NCBI RefSeq assembly: GCF_036346855.1
Contig: NZ_CP107841.1
Location: forward strand, 2,046,001-2,110,000
DNA length: 64,000 nt
Reading direction: 5' to 3'
Origin: Streptomyces europaeiscabiei
Lineage (GTDB): Bacteria > Actinomycetota > Actinomycetes > Streptomycetales > Streptomycetaceae
The translations under genes and the position numbers were made by a program. The notes under the pieces are model-generated. The model ran no database searches and had not been told where the DNA came from. It was given only the letters and a program-made list of their open reading frames with translations. Below are positions 49,888-58,876 of the stretch, piece by piece. Numbering within the stretch: the stretch's first letter is position 1; each line of letters begins with the position of its first letter.

Positions 49888-52692
49888 TCACCCCACCGAC
49901 GAGTAGGCCACAACCCCCCTCAACAGCCCCTCCACAGCCTTACGCGCACTCTTTCCGACGCTCGACCCGGTCGGCGCCGCCGCCGAGACCTGCCCCAGCA
50001 CATCGATCACCTGCTTGCACCAGCGCACGAAATCCCCCGCCGGCATGTCCGCCTCCCGCAGGACCTCGTCGAGCCCCGACCCCGAGGCCCACATGTACGC
50101 GGCCCAGGCGAAGCCGAGGTCGGGCTCACGCTGCCCCACCCCTTCACTCTGCGTGATCCGGAACTCGTCCTCCAGCGCGTCCAGCCGTCCCCAGATCCGC
50201 ACCATCTCCCCCAGCGCGGCCTTGGCGTTCCCGGACGGCAGCTTCGGTGCCATCGCATCGTCCGCGGCCCGAGCCTCGTACACCAGAGCAGATGCGCACG
50301 CGGCAAGCTCGGCAGGCCCCAACCCCTCCCAGACACCCGCCCGCAGACACTCGCTCGCCAGTAGATCCAGCTCGCCGTAGAGCCGCGCGAGCCGCTTCCC
50401 GTGCTCGGTGACCTCGTCGGCCCGCAGGTAGTCCAGCTCGGTCAGCAGGGCGACGATGCGATCGAAGGTCCGCGCGATCGTGTTGGTACGGCCCTCGATG
50501 CGCCGCTCCAGTTGCGCGGTGTCCCGCTTGAGCCGGTAGTAGCGCTCGGCCCAACGCGCGTGGTCCTCACGGTCGTTGCACCCGTGGCACGGATGCGCCC
50601 GCAGCTCGGCACGCAGCCGGGCGATCTCACGGTCGTCCGCGGCGGCGGCCCTCCGCCTGCGGTTGCGGTCGGGCACGAGATGCCCGGCCTTGGTGCGCAG
50701 CGCCGACGCCAGATCCCGCCGCGACTGGGGCGAACGCGGGTTGAAGGACTTCGGGATCCGCATCCGCTCCAGAGCCTCCACCGGCACCGGGAAGTCCATG
50801 GACGCCAACCGCTTGACCTGCCGCTCGGCGGTCAGCACCAGCGGGCGCGGCCCGTCGTGCTGCTCGAACCCACGGTGGCCGTTGGACCGCCCCGCGGGCA
50901 GCCCGGGGTCCAGCACCAGCGCCAGACCCGCGTACTTGCCGGTCGGGACATGGATGACATCGCCCGGCTTCAGCTTCTCCAGCGCGACGGCCGCCTCGGC
51001 CCGCCGCTGGGCCGCGCCCTGCTTCGCCAGGTCGGTCTCGCGGTCCTTCAGTTCCCGCCGCAGACGCGCGTACTCCTCGAAGTCCCCGAGGTGGCAGGTC
51101 ATGGACTCCTCGTAGCCCTCCAGCCCCTCCTCGTTGCGCTGCACCTGACGGGAGATCCCGACGACCGACTTGTCGGCCTGGAACTGCGCGAAGGACGTCT
51201 CCAGCAGTTCCCGCGAGCGGTGCCGGCCGAACTGTTCGACGAGGTTGACCGCCATGTTGTACGACGGCTTGAAGCTGGAGCGCAGCGGATACGTACGGGT
51301 GCCCGCGAGCCCGGCCAGATGGTCGGGGTTCATGCCGCGCTGCCACAGCACCACCGCATGGCCCTCGACGTCGATGCCGCGCCGACCGGCGCGCCCCGTC
51401 AACTGCGTGTACTCACCCGGTGTGATGTCGGCGTGCTGCTCGCCGTTCCACTTGACCAGCTTCTCCAACACCACCGAGCGGGCGGGCATGTTGATGCCGA
51501 GCGCGAGGGTCTCCGTGGCGAACACGGCCTTGACCAGGCCGCGTACGAAGAGTTCCTCGACGACCTCCTTGAACGTCGGCAGCATGCCCGCGTGGTGGGC
51601 CGCGATGCCGCGCTCCAGGCCCTCCAACCACTCGTAGTAGCCGAGGACATGGAGGTCCTCGTTCGGGATGGACGCCGTGCGCTCCTCGACCAGGGCGCGG
51701 ACCCGGAGCCGGGCGTCGTCGTCGTTCAGCCGGAGGCCCGCGTACAGGCACTGCTGGACCGCGGCCTCGCAGGCGGCGCGGCTGAAGATGAAGGTGATGG
51801 CGGGCAACAGGCCTTCGGAGTCGAGCCGTTCGATGACCTCGGGGCGGCTCGGGATCCAGATCCGGGAGCGCTGTCTGCGCTCGCGCTCACGGTCGGCCTC
51901 GCGCATGGCGCGGCCGCGTCGGCGGTCCTGGTAGGAGGGGCGGCTGGCCTCCATGCGCGCCATGCGCGTGAGGTCGGGGTTGACTGCCTTCTTGTTGCCC
52001 TCGCCCTCCTCGAAGAGGTCGTACATCCGCCGTCCGGCGAGCACGTGCTGGAACAGCGGCACGGGCCGGTGTTCGGAGACGATCACATCGGTGTCGCCTC
52101 GTACGGTGTCCAGCCAGTCGCCGAACTCCTCCGCGTTCGACACGGTGGCCGAGAGGGAGACGAGGGTGACCGACTCGGGCAGGTGGATGATCACCTCTTC
52201 CCAGACGGCGCCCCGGAAGCGGTCGGAGAGGTAGTGCACCTCGTCCATGACCACGTACCCGAGGCCGAGAAGCGTCTGGGAACCCGCGTACAGCATGTTC
52301 CGCAGCACCTCGGTGGTCATCACGACCACGGGGGCGTCGGAGTTGACGCTGTTGTCGCCGGTGAGCAGGCCGACCTTGTCGGCCCCGTAGCGGCGGCACA
52401 GGTCTGCGTACTTCTGGTTCGACAGCGCCTTGATGGGTGTCGTGTAGAAGCACTTCTTGCCCTGCGCGAGGGCGAGGTGGACGGCGAACTCGCCGACGAT
52501 CGTCTTGCCCGAGCCGGTCGGGGCGGCCACCAGGACGCCCTTGCCCGTCTCCAGCGCCTGGCAGGCCTCGATCTGGAAGGGGTCGAGACCGAAGTCGTAC
52601 ATCGCGCGGAAGTCGGCGAGAGCGGTGGCCTGCTCGGCAGCGCGCTTGCGGGCTGCCGCGTATCGCTCGGCCGGTGAGAGGTCCTCTGTCAT
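49888..52692 (-). CDS. helY: HelY/Ski2-like DEAD/DEAH-box RNA helicase
   Basis: A 934-residue superfamily 2 helicase. Motif I is APTGSGKTIVGEFA, Ia TTPIKALSNQKYADL, II DEVH (VVMDEVHYLSDRFRG), III SLSATVSN, then the helicase C domain with HHAGMLP, FATETLALGINMPA and TQLTGRAGRRGID. The long C-terminal part (from about 560) with a CxxC-containing segment AHPCHGCNDREDHARW matches the Ski2/Mtr4-type actinobacterial HelY proteins, implicated in RNA metabolism. The ATG at 52692 (MTEDLSPAERYAA) was chosen over the frame to 52737. Gene follows tatC on the same strand, separated by a strong hairpin. Confidence 0.93.
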   Translation of the reverse strand: MTEDLSPAERYAAARKRAAEQATALADFRAMYDFGLDPFQIEACQALETGKGVLVAAPTGSGKTIVGEFAVHLALAQGKKCFYTTPIKALSNQKYADLCRRYGADKVGLLTGDNSVNSDAPVVVMTTEVLRNMLYAGSQTLLGLGYVVMDEVHYLSDRFRGAVWEEVIIHLPESVTLVSLSATVSNAEEFGDWLDTVRGDTDVIVSEHRPVPLFQHVLAGRRMYDLFEEGEGNKKAVNPDLTRMARMEASRPSYQDRRRGRAMREADRERERRQRSRIWIPSRPEVIERLDSEGLLPAITFIFSRAACEAAVQQCLYAGLRLNDDDARLRVRALVEERTASIPNEDLHVLGYYEWLEGLERGIAAHHAGMLPTFKEVVEELFVRGLVKAVFATETLALGINMPARSVVLEKLVKWNGEQHADITPGEYTQLTGRAGRRGIDVEGHAVVLWQRGMNPDHLAGLAGTRTYPLRSSFKPSYNMAVNLVEQFGRHRSRELLETSFAQFQADKSVVGISRQVQRNEEGLEGYEESMTCHLGDFEEYARLRRELKDRETDLAKQGAAQRRAEAAVALEKLKPGDVIHVPTGKYAGLALVLDPGLPAGRSNGHRGFEQHDGPRPLVLTAERQVKRLASMDFPVPVEALERMRIPKSFNPRSPQSRRDLASALRTKAGHLVPDRNRRRRAAAADDREIARLRAELRAHPCHGCNDREDHARWAERYYRLKRDTAQLERRIEGRTNTIARTFDRIVALLTELDYLRADEVTEHGKRLARLYGELDLLASECLRAGVWEGLGPAELAACASALVYEARAADDAMAPKLPSGNAKAALGEMVRIWGRLDALEDEFRITQSEGVGQREPDLGFAWAAYMWASGSGLDEVLREADMPAGDFVRWCKQVIDVLGQVSAAAPTGSSVGKSARKAVEGLLRGVVAYSSVG

Positions 52693-52800
52693 CGTGCTTT
52701 CGAGACTACCGGCCCCCACTGACAACAGGACGATCATTATCCGGATCGTGCCACCGTCGAGATCCGGACCGCCTTCCGTCCGAAAAGGAGTCCGAGAACG

Positions 52801-52836
52801 GCAGGGGCCCCACCGAGAACCTTCGGTGGGGCCTGC
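52801..52836 (-). terminator. Strong hairpin after tatC
   Basis: GCAGG-GG-CCCCACCGA and TCGGTGGGGCCTGC pair over 14 bp with a 2-base bulge and a loop of about six bases, 35 bases past the tatC stop. No U-run follows directly, but stems of this kind end transcripts in Streptomyces. It separates tatAC from the helicase gene. Confidence 0.8.
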
Positions 52837-52869
52837 TGTCGTCGTCGCATCCGGCGCGGTGGCCGGTGC

Positions 52870-53826
52870 TCAGGTGACGTCGTCGTAACCGTTGATCCGT
52901 TCCCGCTCGGACTCCGCCTGCGCGGGGAGCGCCCGGCTCGCCGACACGCTCTCGATCTCGCCGACGTCCTCGGGGGTGAGGTCCAGCTCGGAGGCCTCGT
53001 CGTCGGCGGGGCCTAGCGCCTCGCGCTGTCGCCTGCGCTTGTCGTTCAGCAGGGAGAACCCGGTGGCCACGAAGTAGAGCGCGATGATCGGCGCGGCGAG
53101 CGAGAGCATCGAGACCGGGTCGACGGTCGGCGTGGCGAACGCGGCGAAGACGGTGACACCCATGATCATGGCGCGCCACCAGCTCAGCATTCGTTTTCCC
53201 GTGACCATGCCGGTCATGTTCAACATGACCAGCACGAGCGGAAGCTCGAAGGAGAGCCCGAAGACGATCACCATGCGGGTCACGAGGTCCAGCAGCTCGT
53301 CCAGGGGCAGCAGGTTCACTGCGTTGTCAGGAGTGAAGTCGAGCAGGACCTCGGCAGCCGCGGGCAGCACGTGGTACGAGAAGTAGGCGCCCACCATGAA
53401 GAGGGGGAAGCCCGCGGCCACGAACGCCATCGAGTAGCGCTTCTCGTGCCGGTGCAGACCGGGCGCGATGAAGGCCCAGAGCTGATAGAGCCAGACCGGG
53501 CTGGCGATGACCACACCGGCCGTCAGGGACACCTTGATCATCAGCGTGAACGGGCCCATCAGACCCGACATCGTGATGTTGCCGCAGGCTCCCTTGCTCT
53601 CCTTGGCGAGCTCCGTGAAGTCCCGCGTGCAGCCGACGGCCTCCTGGACGGGCCGGGTGAGGAAGTTGATGATCTCCTGGTAGAAGACCAGACCCACCAC
53701 CGAGGCCACCACGATGGCCAGCATCGCCTTGCCGAGCCGGTTGCGGAGCTCGCGAAGGTGTTCCACGAGGGGCATCCGCCCCTCGGGATCCTTGTCCTTC
53801 TCCGTTTTGCGGGCAGACTTGAGCAA
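52870..53826 (-). CDS. tatC: Twin-arginine translocase subunit TatC
   Basis: TatC recognises twin-arginine signal peptides and forms the translocation site with TatA. The 318-residue protein has MPLVEHLRELRNRLGKAML at its N-terminus, six membrane helices, PVWLYQLWAFIAPGLHRHEKR and the conserved SFELPLVLVMLN, with a long acidic C-terminal tail (from about 255). The cysteine-bearing outer loop CTRDFTELAKESKGACGN after the first helix is typical of actinomycetes. The TTG at 53826 is preceded by GAGGA; no earlier start is better. Downstream of tatA by 50 bp, probably one transcript. Confidence 0.97.
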   Translation of the reverse strand: MLKSARKTEKDKDPEGRMPLVEHLRELRNRLGKAMLAIVVASVVGLVFYQEIINFLTRPVQEAVGCTRDFTELAKESKGACGNITMSGLMGPFTLMIKVSLTAGVVIASPVWLYQLWAFIAPGLHRHEKRYSMAFVAAGFPLFMVGAYFSYHVLPAAAEVLLDFTPDNAVNLLPLDELLDLVTRMVIVFGLSFELPLVLVMLNMTGMVTGKRMLSWWRAMIMGVTVFAAFATPTVDPVSMLSLAAPIIALYFVATGFSLLNDKRRRQREALGPADDEASELDLTPEDVGEIESVSASRALPAQAESERERINGYDDVT

Positions 53827-53876
53827 CCCACGTCCTCATCTCGTGCGGCAGGCCGGAAGTCTCGTCCGGCCTTGCG

Positions 53877-54164
53877 TCAGCGCTTGGTGGTGTCCGTCGG
53901 CTCGGTGACCGGGCGGGAGCTGGTCACGTCGCCGGGGGCGGCCTGGATGGTGCGCTGCGCCGGGGCTTCGCCGCCGGGGTGCGGAGGCGCGGCCGCCGCG
54001 GTGGTGTCGTCCTGGCCGTCGGACTTCATGGCCTTGGCCTCGCTCTTGAGGATGCGGGCGGACTTGCCCAGCGAGCGCGCCATGTCCGGAAGCTTCTTCG
54101 CACCGAACAGCAGGATGATGACGACGAGGATCAGAATGATCTCGGTGGGGCCGAGCCTACCCAT
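53877..54164 (-). CDS. tatA: Twin-arginine translocase subunit TatA
   Basis: A 95-residue TatA/E protein: a short N-terminus MGRLGPTE, one membrane helix (IILILVVIILLFGAKKLPD) with the FGxKKLP hinge, an amphipathic helix (MARSLGKSARILKSEAKAMK) and a Thr/Pro/Ala-rich tail. TatA oligomers form the translocation path with TatC. ATG at 54164. Promoter for tatAC should lie in 54165-54422. Confidence 0.97.
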   Translation of the reverse strand: MGRLGPTEIILILVVIILLFGAKKLPDMARSLGKSARILKSEAKAMKSDGQDDTTAAAAPPHPGGEAPAQRTIQAAPGDVTSSRPVTEPTDTTKR

Positions 54165-54422
54165 AGCTGTCTACCTTCTTCACCGAGGCGGCGGGTGGGG
54201 GCTGTCCGACCGGTCGGACAGGTGTCCGAACGATCGTGCTGGCAGCGATCGTAACGCTCAGGGGTAAACGTCGGGCAATCCCTGTGCGCACTCCCGAATC
54301 GCGACCCGGGCCTCGTTCACCGTGCCGCGACAGGCAGCGTACCTGCCAAAGGTGAGAAGGTGACAGGGCGAAGTGGCGCAAAACGCACTCACCCACCAAG
54401 TCACAGGGGCCTCGACCGGAAC

Positions 54423-54617
54423 TCACAGAGCGTCCACAGAGCGGGCCGCGCTCGCCGTCGCCCGCTCCAGGTCCTCCGCCGCCCGATTGATCCGTCGCGC
54501 CGACTCCGTGACCTGTACGCCCAGCCGCTGGGCCTCCAGAAAGACCCGCACGGCGAGCACCCCGAGCACGACGAGCCCCACGAAACCCACAGCCACCGCG
54601 AACATCGCCCAGAACAT
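54423..54617 (-). CDS. Small single-pass membrane protein
   Basis: A 64-residue protein, MFWAMFAVAVGFVGLVVLGVLAVRVFLEAQRLG, with one membrane helix (about 4-28) and a charged helical C-terminus (VTESARRINRAAEDLERATASA) that could form a coiled coil. Conserved small proteins of this kind lie next to tatA in Streptomyces; the role is unknown. The ATG at 54617 was chosen because the longer frame up to 54767 lacks bias. The gene is separated from tatA by a 258-bp gap. Confidence 0.8.
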   Translation of the reverse strand: MFWAMFAVAVGFVGLVVLGVLAVRVFLEAQRLGVQVTESARRINRAAEDLERATASAARSVDAL

Positions 54618-54784
54618 GCCGCCGACCCTAGAGCCTGCTCGGCACCTCATGCCAGCGAGACGGGGCCCGGCCGCGCACACCCCCACAAGCGAACGGCCGC
54701 GAGCGAGCGCACCTCGCTCACCGGCGGAGGTGAGCCGCCCTGGCCCTCCCGCCGAGCAGACGCTCACCCCACCCTCGCCTCGCC

Positions 54785-55123
54785 CTAGCCCGCCGAATGC
54801 AGCCGCAGGGTCCGTACCCCGCCCCCGGTCAGCAGCTCCACGATCCGCTCACCGGCCGGCTTGCGGACGGCGGTGCCGCACTCGGGGCAGGTGAAGGAGT
54901 AGAAGGTGGTCTTGCTGGTGGCGCCGATGGCCAGGCGCAGCGCGCTCGCGCCCAGCTCGAAATTGGCCCGGCAGTCGGGGCAGCCGGCTCGGAACACCAC
55001 GTCGACCGCCTTCTTCATGCCCGCGAAAGCGACCGCCACGGTCATCTCCCGGATCTCCTGGATCTCCTGCACACCGGACTTCACGCCGGCCTTCACACCC
55101 GACACAACCGACCCGCCGCTCAC
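54785..55123 (-). CDS. Zinc-ribbon-like small protein
   Basis: A protein of about 112 residues with two CxxC pairs: CPDCRANFELG and, 36 residues on, CPECGTAVRKP, together expected to bind one zinc ion. The N-terminus is a helical, charged stretch (GVKAGVKSGVQEIQEIREMTV). It resembles a small family found beside pafBC/tat genes in actinomycetes, function unknown. The start is uncertain: GTG at 55123 is chosen; GTG at 55153 or 55108 are also in frame. Confidence 0.75.
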   Translation of the reverse strand: MSGGSVVSGVKAGVKSGVQEIQEIREMTVAVAFAGMKKAVDVVFRAGCPDCRANFELGASALRLAIGATSKTTFYSFTCPECGTAVRKPAGERIVELLTGGGVRTLRLHSAG

Positions 55124-55203
55124 AGCCCTCGCATCTCCCTGTCCCGGTCCCACCCCGTCGTCGTCACGGTGTCGCCGCCGTGGTCACGGCCTCGTCTGCA
55201 CAG

Positions 55204-56202
55204 TCACGGTCTCGTCGTCCCCGTCGCGTCATAGGCTGCCAGCGCCTCGCGGGCCGCCCGGCGGGCGCTGTCGGCGAGGTCCTGCGGGGAGACGATCCGG
55301 CCGTCGCGCCCCAGCCGCAGCGCGAGGCGCCGCAACGAGGTGGGGTCGGGGGTACGCAGGCTGATGCGCAGCCCGCCGTCCGGCAGCTCCTCGGCGCTGT
55401 CGTGCGGGTAGTACTCGGCGACCCAGCGCCCGCCGGGCCCGACCTCGACGACGACCTCGGGATCCTCGGCCGCGGGCTGCACCAGCGCCTCCGACAGGTC
55501 CCGCAGCTCTACCTCGGGCGGCGCGGACGGCTCGTCGAGGATCTTGATCTCGGCGACCCGGTCCAGCCGGAAGGTGCGGCGGGCCTCGGAGCGGCGGCAC
55601 CAGGCCTCGACATAGGTGTGCCCGACGCTGACCAGGCGGATCGGGTCGATCTCGCGTTCGGTGACCTCGTCACGGGCGGGCGAGTAGTAGCGGATCCACA
55701 GCCGCCGGCGCTCCGAGATGGCCCGGTCGACGTCCGCGAAGACCCCGCCCTCGGCCTCGAAGGTGACCGACAGACGCGCACTGGCACCCGCCGCCTCCCC
55801 GGCCGCCGTCTCGACCTTGGCGGTGGCCCGCAGCAGGGCCTGCCGGTCGCTCTCGCGCAGTCCGGGCAGCGTGGCCACCGCGCGGGCGGCCACCAGCAGG
55901 GCGGTCGCCTCGTCGGCGGCGAGCCTGAGCGGCTCGGCCGCCTCCGCGCCGAGGGCGGCCGGGTTGTGCCACCAGATGCGCTCGCCGTCGGTGTCGATGT
56001 CGAGCAGATCACCGCCGCGGAAGCTGGTCCCGCACATGGGCAGCACATCGAGGTCCGAGACCAGCTCGTCCTCGGTGATTCCGAAGGCACGGGCCACGTC
56101 CTCGATCCGGGCGCCGGGCCGCTCCCGCAGATACGTCACCAGGGAGAGCATCCGCCGGGTCTGGTCGATGGCGTTCCCCGGCCGCGCCGGTTTTCCGACC
56201 AC
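55204..56202 (-). CDS. pafC: WYL-domain regulator PafC
   Basis: A 332-residue regulator. It has an N-terminal helix-turn-helix-like region (ARIEDVARAFGITEDELVSDLDVL), a WYL domain (GHTYVEAWCRRSEARRTFRLDRVAEI) and a C-terminal WCX extension. PafB and PafC form a heteromeric activator of DNA-damage genes in mycobacteria. The pafB and pafC frames overlap; GTG at 56202 with AGGGG upstream was chosen, while a TTG at 56220 would overlap the pafB stop by four bases (TTGA). Downstream of pafB on the minus strand. Confidence 0.92.
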   Translation of the reverse strand: MVGKPARPGNAIDQTRRMLSLVTYLRERPGARIEDVARAFGITEDELVSDLDVLPMCGTSFRGGDLLDIDTDGERIWWHNPAALGAEAAEPLRLAADEATALLVAARAVATLPGLRESDRQALLRATAKVETAAGEAAGASARLSVTFEAEGGVFADVDRAISERRRLWIRYYSPARDEVTEREIDPIRLVSVGHTYVEAWCRRSEARRTFRLDRVAEIKILDEPSAPPEVELRDLSEALVQPAAEDPEVVVEVGPGGRWVAEYYPHDSAEELPDGGLRISLRTPDPTSLRRLALRLGRDGRIVSPQDLADSARRAAREALAAYDATGTTRP

Positions 56203-56216
56203 GTTCTTACGTCCCC

Positions 56217-57170
56217 TCAACCCTTGGCCACGGCACGCAGCCGGTCCACCACATCGGCCCGCAGCTCGGCAGGCTCCAGGACCACCACGTCGGGCCCGAA
56301 CTCCACCAGCCAGGCATCCAGACCGTGCCCGTACGGAATCTCCAACTCGTCCCAGCCGTCTCCGAGTTCCCGGACGGCGGAGGCCTTCGCCCGCAGCGGG
56401 TAGCCGGCGCCGGAACGCAGGCGGATCAGCGCGGAGCGGTCGGCGGTCTCCCCCGCCCAGCTCGCGACCGTCTCCCGCACGGTGACCACGTCCGGCACCT
56501 CGGCGGTGAAGGCACTGCCCCGGCTGCGGACCTTGCCGGTGATCCGGGAGAGCCTGAAGACCCGCTCGGCACCCCGGTCACGGTCGAAGCCGGCGAGGTA
56601 CCAGTGACCGCGCCAGCACTCCAGCGCCCACGGCTCGACATGGCGGGGCTCGGGACGCACGGCGGTGGCCTTGCGGTACTCGAACAGGACCGGACGACGG
56701 TCCCGGCAGGCAAGCATCAGCGGTTCGAACGCGGCCTCGTGCACCGGGATGCGCGGCTCCAGGGCGCCATGGGCCTCGTACGGGTCGACGTCCTCGGGCA
56801 GCCCGGCCGCGCGCAGTTTCTGCAGGGCGCCGCTCGCGGCTCCGGCGAGGCGGGCCTGCTGCCAGACCTTCGCGGCGAGTCCGAGGGCCGCGGCCTCCTC
56901 GGCGTCGAGGGTGATGGGCGGAAGGCTGTTGCTGTCGCGGCGGGCCAGATAACCGACCTCGCCGTCGAGGTTCTCCACCGTCTCGATGACCAGGCCGAGT
57001 TCGCGCAGATCGTCCTTGTCACGCTCGAACATGCGGTTGAAGGAGTCGTCGCTGCCCGCTTCGAGATAGGCCTCGATCGACTCCCGCAGCTCACGCTTGC
57101 TGAGCGGCCTGCGCGTCCCCAGCAGACACAGCGCCAGGTTCATCAACCGCTCGGCCTTGGCAATGGCCAT
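56217..57170 (-). CDS. pafB: WYL-domain regulator PafB
   Basis: A 317-residue regulator with an N-terminal DeoR-like HTH (AERLMNLALCLLGTRRPLSKRELRESIEAYLEAGSDDSFNRMFERDKDDLRELG), a WYL domain (ALECWRGHWYLAGFDRDRGAERVFRLSRI) and a WCX-like C-terminus. In mycobacteria it acts with PafC to turn on the SOS-independent DNA damage response. The position next to the pafA/prc region matches other actinomycetes. Confidence 0.94.
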   Translation of the reverse strand: MAIAKAERLMNLALCLLGTRRPLSKRELRESIEAYLEAGSDDSFNRMFERDKDDLRELGLVIETVENLDGEVGYLARRDSNSLPPITLDAEEAAALGLAAKVWQQARLAGAASGALQKLRAAGLPEDVDPYEAHGALEPRIPVHEAAFEPLMLACRDRRPVLFEYRKATAVRPEPRHVEPWALECWRGHWYLAGFDRDRGAERVFRLSRITGKVRSRGSAFTAEVPDVVTVRETVASWAGETADRSALIRLRSGAGYPLRAKASAVRELGDGWDELEIPYGHGLDAWLVEFGPDVVVLEPAELRADVVDRLRAVAKG

Positions 57171-57320
57171 CGACGCCCTTCCTCCGGGTGTTTCCGCGGC
57201 ACGAACCTACCGCTACTCAGCGTCGCGGCAAAAGCCGAGGGCCCATGCCCGAACAGGCATGGACCCAAGACAGTCGAGACCGGTCACGACACGGTCGGCC
57301 CTGACACGGCTTCCGACAGA

Positions 57321-57692
57321 TCAGACCCCGAGCAGGTCGACCACGAAGATCAGCGTCTCGCCCGGCTTGATCGCCGGAGTCGGGCTCTGGTTACCGTAGG
57401 CGAGGTGCGCCGGGATGGTCAGCCGGCGGCGGCCACCGACCTTCATGCCCTGCACGCCCTGGTCCCAGCCCTTGATGACACGACCGCCACCGAGCGGGAA
57501 ACGGAACGGCGCCCCGCGGTTCCAGCTGGCGTCGAACTCCTCACCGGTGGAGAAGGACACACCCACGTAGTGCACGGTGACGGTCTGGCCCGCCTGGGCC
57601 ACCTCGCCGTCGCCCTCCCAGATGTCCTTGATCTCCAGGTCCGCCGGCGGCTCACCCTCGGGGAAGTCGATCTCGGGCTTCTCAATGCTCAC
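57321..57692 (-). CDS. FKBP-type peptidyl-prolyl isomerase, single domain
   Basis: A 123-residue cytoplasmic FKBP: KPEIDFPEGEPPADLEIKDIWEGDG, TVTVHYVGVSFSTGEEFDASWNRG, GGRVIKGWDQGVQGMKVGGRRRLTIPAHLAYGNQSP, ETLIFVVDLLGV. The residues of the FKBP active-site pocket (Tyr, Asp, Trp, Tyr, Phe) are kept. It aids protein folding. It lies between pafB and the larger FKBP gene; gaps of about 60-150 bp leave the operon structure open. Confidence 0.96.
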   Translation of the reverse strand: MSIEKPEIDFPEGEPPADLEIKDIWEGDGEVAQAGQTVTVHYVGVSFSTGEEFDASWNRGAPFRFPLGGGRVIKGWDQGVQGMKVGGRRRLTIPAHLAYGNQSPTPAIKPGETLIFVVDLLGV

Positions 57693-57753
57693 GTCTTCAG
57701 GCTCCTGCTTGTGTATGTACTGGGCAACGCCGGACAGTCTCGCATCCCGAGCC

Positions 57754-58746
57754 TCACATCTTCGCGAGGATGTCCACGGTGAACACCATCACGGAGTCCT
57801 TCTTGATGTCGCTGCCACTCGGCGGCGTGTCCCCGTAACCCAGCTTCGGCGGGATGACGATGAGAAGGCGACTGCCCACCTTCTTGCCGGTCATGCCCTG
57901 CGACCAGCCCTTGACGACCTGCTTCAACCCGAACGAACTCAGCGCCTCCCGGCTGTACGAGGAGTCGAACTCCTTGCCGGTGTCCCAGAGGACGCCCTTG
58001 TACTGCACGAGCAGGCTGTCCTCAGCGCCCACCTCGGGGCCGTCGCCCTCGATGATGTAGTTCGCGACCAGCTTCGTCGGCGGATCGACCTTCGGCACCT
58101 CGATGGAGGGGGCCTTGCCGTCGGTGTTGGTAGCCACCTTCGGCAGATCCACGTTGTCCTGAGCGACCTTCGTACCCTTCGCCGAACTCTTGGCGTTGAA
58201 GGTGTTCTGCACGTCGACGACGAAGACCAGCGTGTCGGTGCCCTTGATCCCCGCCTGCGAGTTGCCGTCCGGGCCGTAACCCCAGGTCGGCGGCACGGCC
58301 ATCTGGACACGACTGCCGGCCTTCTTGCCGGTCAGCCCGTACCGCCAGCCGTCGATGATGCCCTGCGGGCTGAGCTGGATGACCAGCGGCGTCTTACGGT
58401 CGTAGGAGTTGTCGAAGACCTTCGCCGTGGACCAGATCTGCCCCAGGTAGTTCGCCTGGACGTAGTCCCCCTCGGCGACCGTCTGCCCGCTGCCCGCGAT
58501 GACCGTCTTCACCGCCAGGTCCTTCGACGGATCACCACTGCCCTTCGCGACGGTCGGCTTCTCGTCGAACTTCACCCCGTCCGTGATCGCAGGCAACGGC
58601 CCGTCCACGATCTTCGGCGGCTTCGCCCCACTCGCCGACGCGGACGGGCTGCTGCTGGCCTTGGCCGAGTCGGACTCACCGTCACCACAGGCGGAGAGCG
58701 TGACCAGTCCAGCGGGGACAGCGATGAGGAGTGAGCGTCGGCGCAC
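57754..58746 (-). CDS. Two-domain FKBP-type isomerase lipoprotein
   Basis: A 330-residue lipoprotein. The lipobox LSAC (Cys20) follows a short signal MRRRSLLIAVPAGLVT, then a Ser/Ala-rich linker (about 25-45). Two FKBP domains follow: the first (about 75-165) has GWRYGLTGKKAGSRVQMAVPPTWGYG; the second (about 240-330) has GWSQGMTGKKVGSRLLIVIPPKLGYGD. It is expected to sit outside the membrane and help fold exported proteins. Downstream of the pafA terminator. Confidence 0.94.
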   Translation of the reverse strand: MRRRSLLIAVPAGLVTLSACGDGESDSAKASSSPSASASGAKPPKIVDGPLPAITDGVKFDEKPTVAKGSGDPSKDLAVKTVIAGSGQTVAEGDYVQANYLGQIWSTAKVFDNSYDRKTPLVIQLSPQGIIDGWRYGLTGKKAGSRVQMAVPPTWGYGPDGNSQAGIKGTDTLVFVVDVQNTFNAKSSAKGTKVAQDNVDLPKVATNTDGKAPSIEVPKVDPPTKLVANYIIEGDGPEVGAEDSLLVQYKGVLWDTGKEFDSSYSREALSSFGLKQVVKGWSQGMTGKKVGSRLLIVIPPKLGYGDTPPSGSDIKKDSVMVFTVDILAKM

Positions 58747-58809
58747 GGTGAAGGCCTCGTATCGGTCGATCTTGTCGGATGGCGTGCGCGCAACTCTACG
58801 ACGTGAGAA

Positions 58810-58838
58810 GGGCGCCGTACGGCAAACGTACGGCGCCC
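58810..58838 (-). terminator. Terminator after pafA
   Basis: GGGCGCCGTACG (58810-58821) and CGTACGGCGCCC (58827-58838) form a perfect 12-bp stem with a 5-base loop GCAAA, 39 bases past the pafA stop. It is the strongest perfect stem in this part of the window. Confidence 0.85.
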
Positions 58839-58876
58839 CGCGTTGCGTTCCGGAAAGACTCCCGGAACACTGCTGC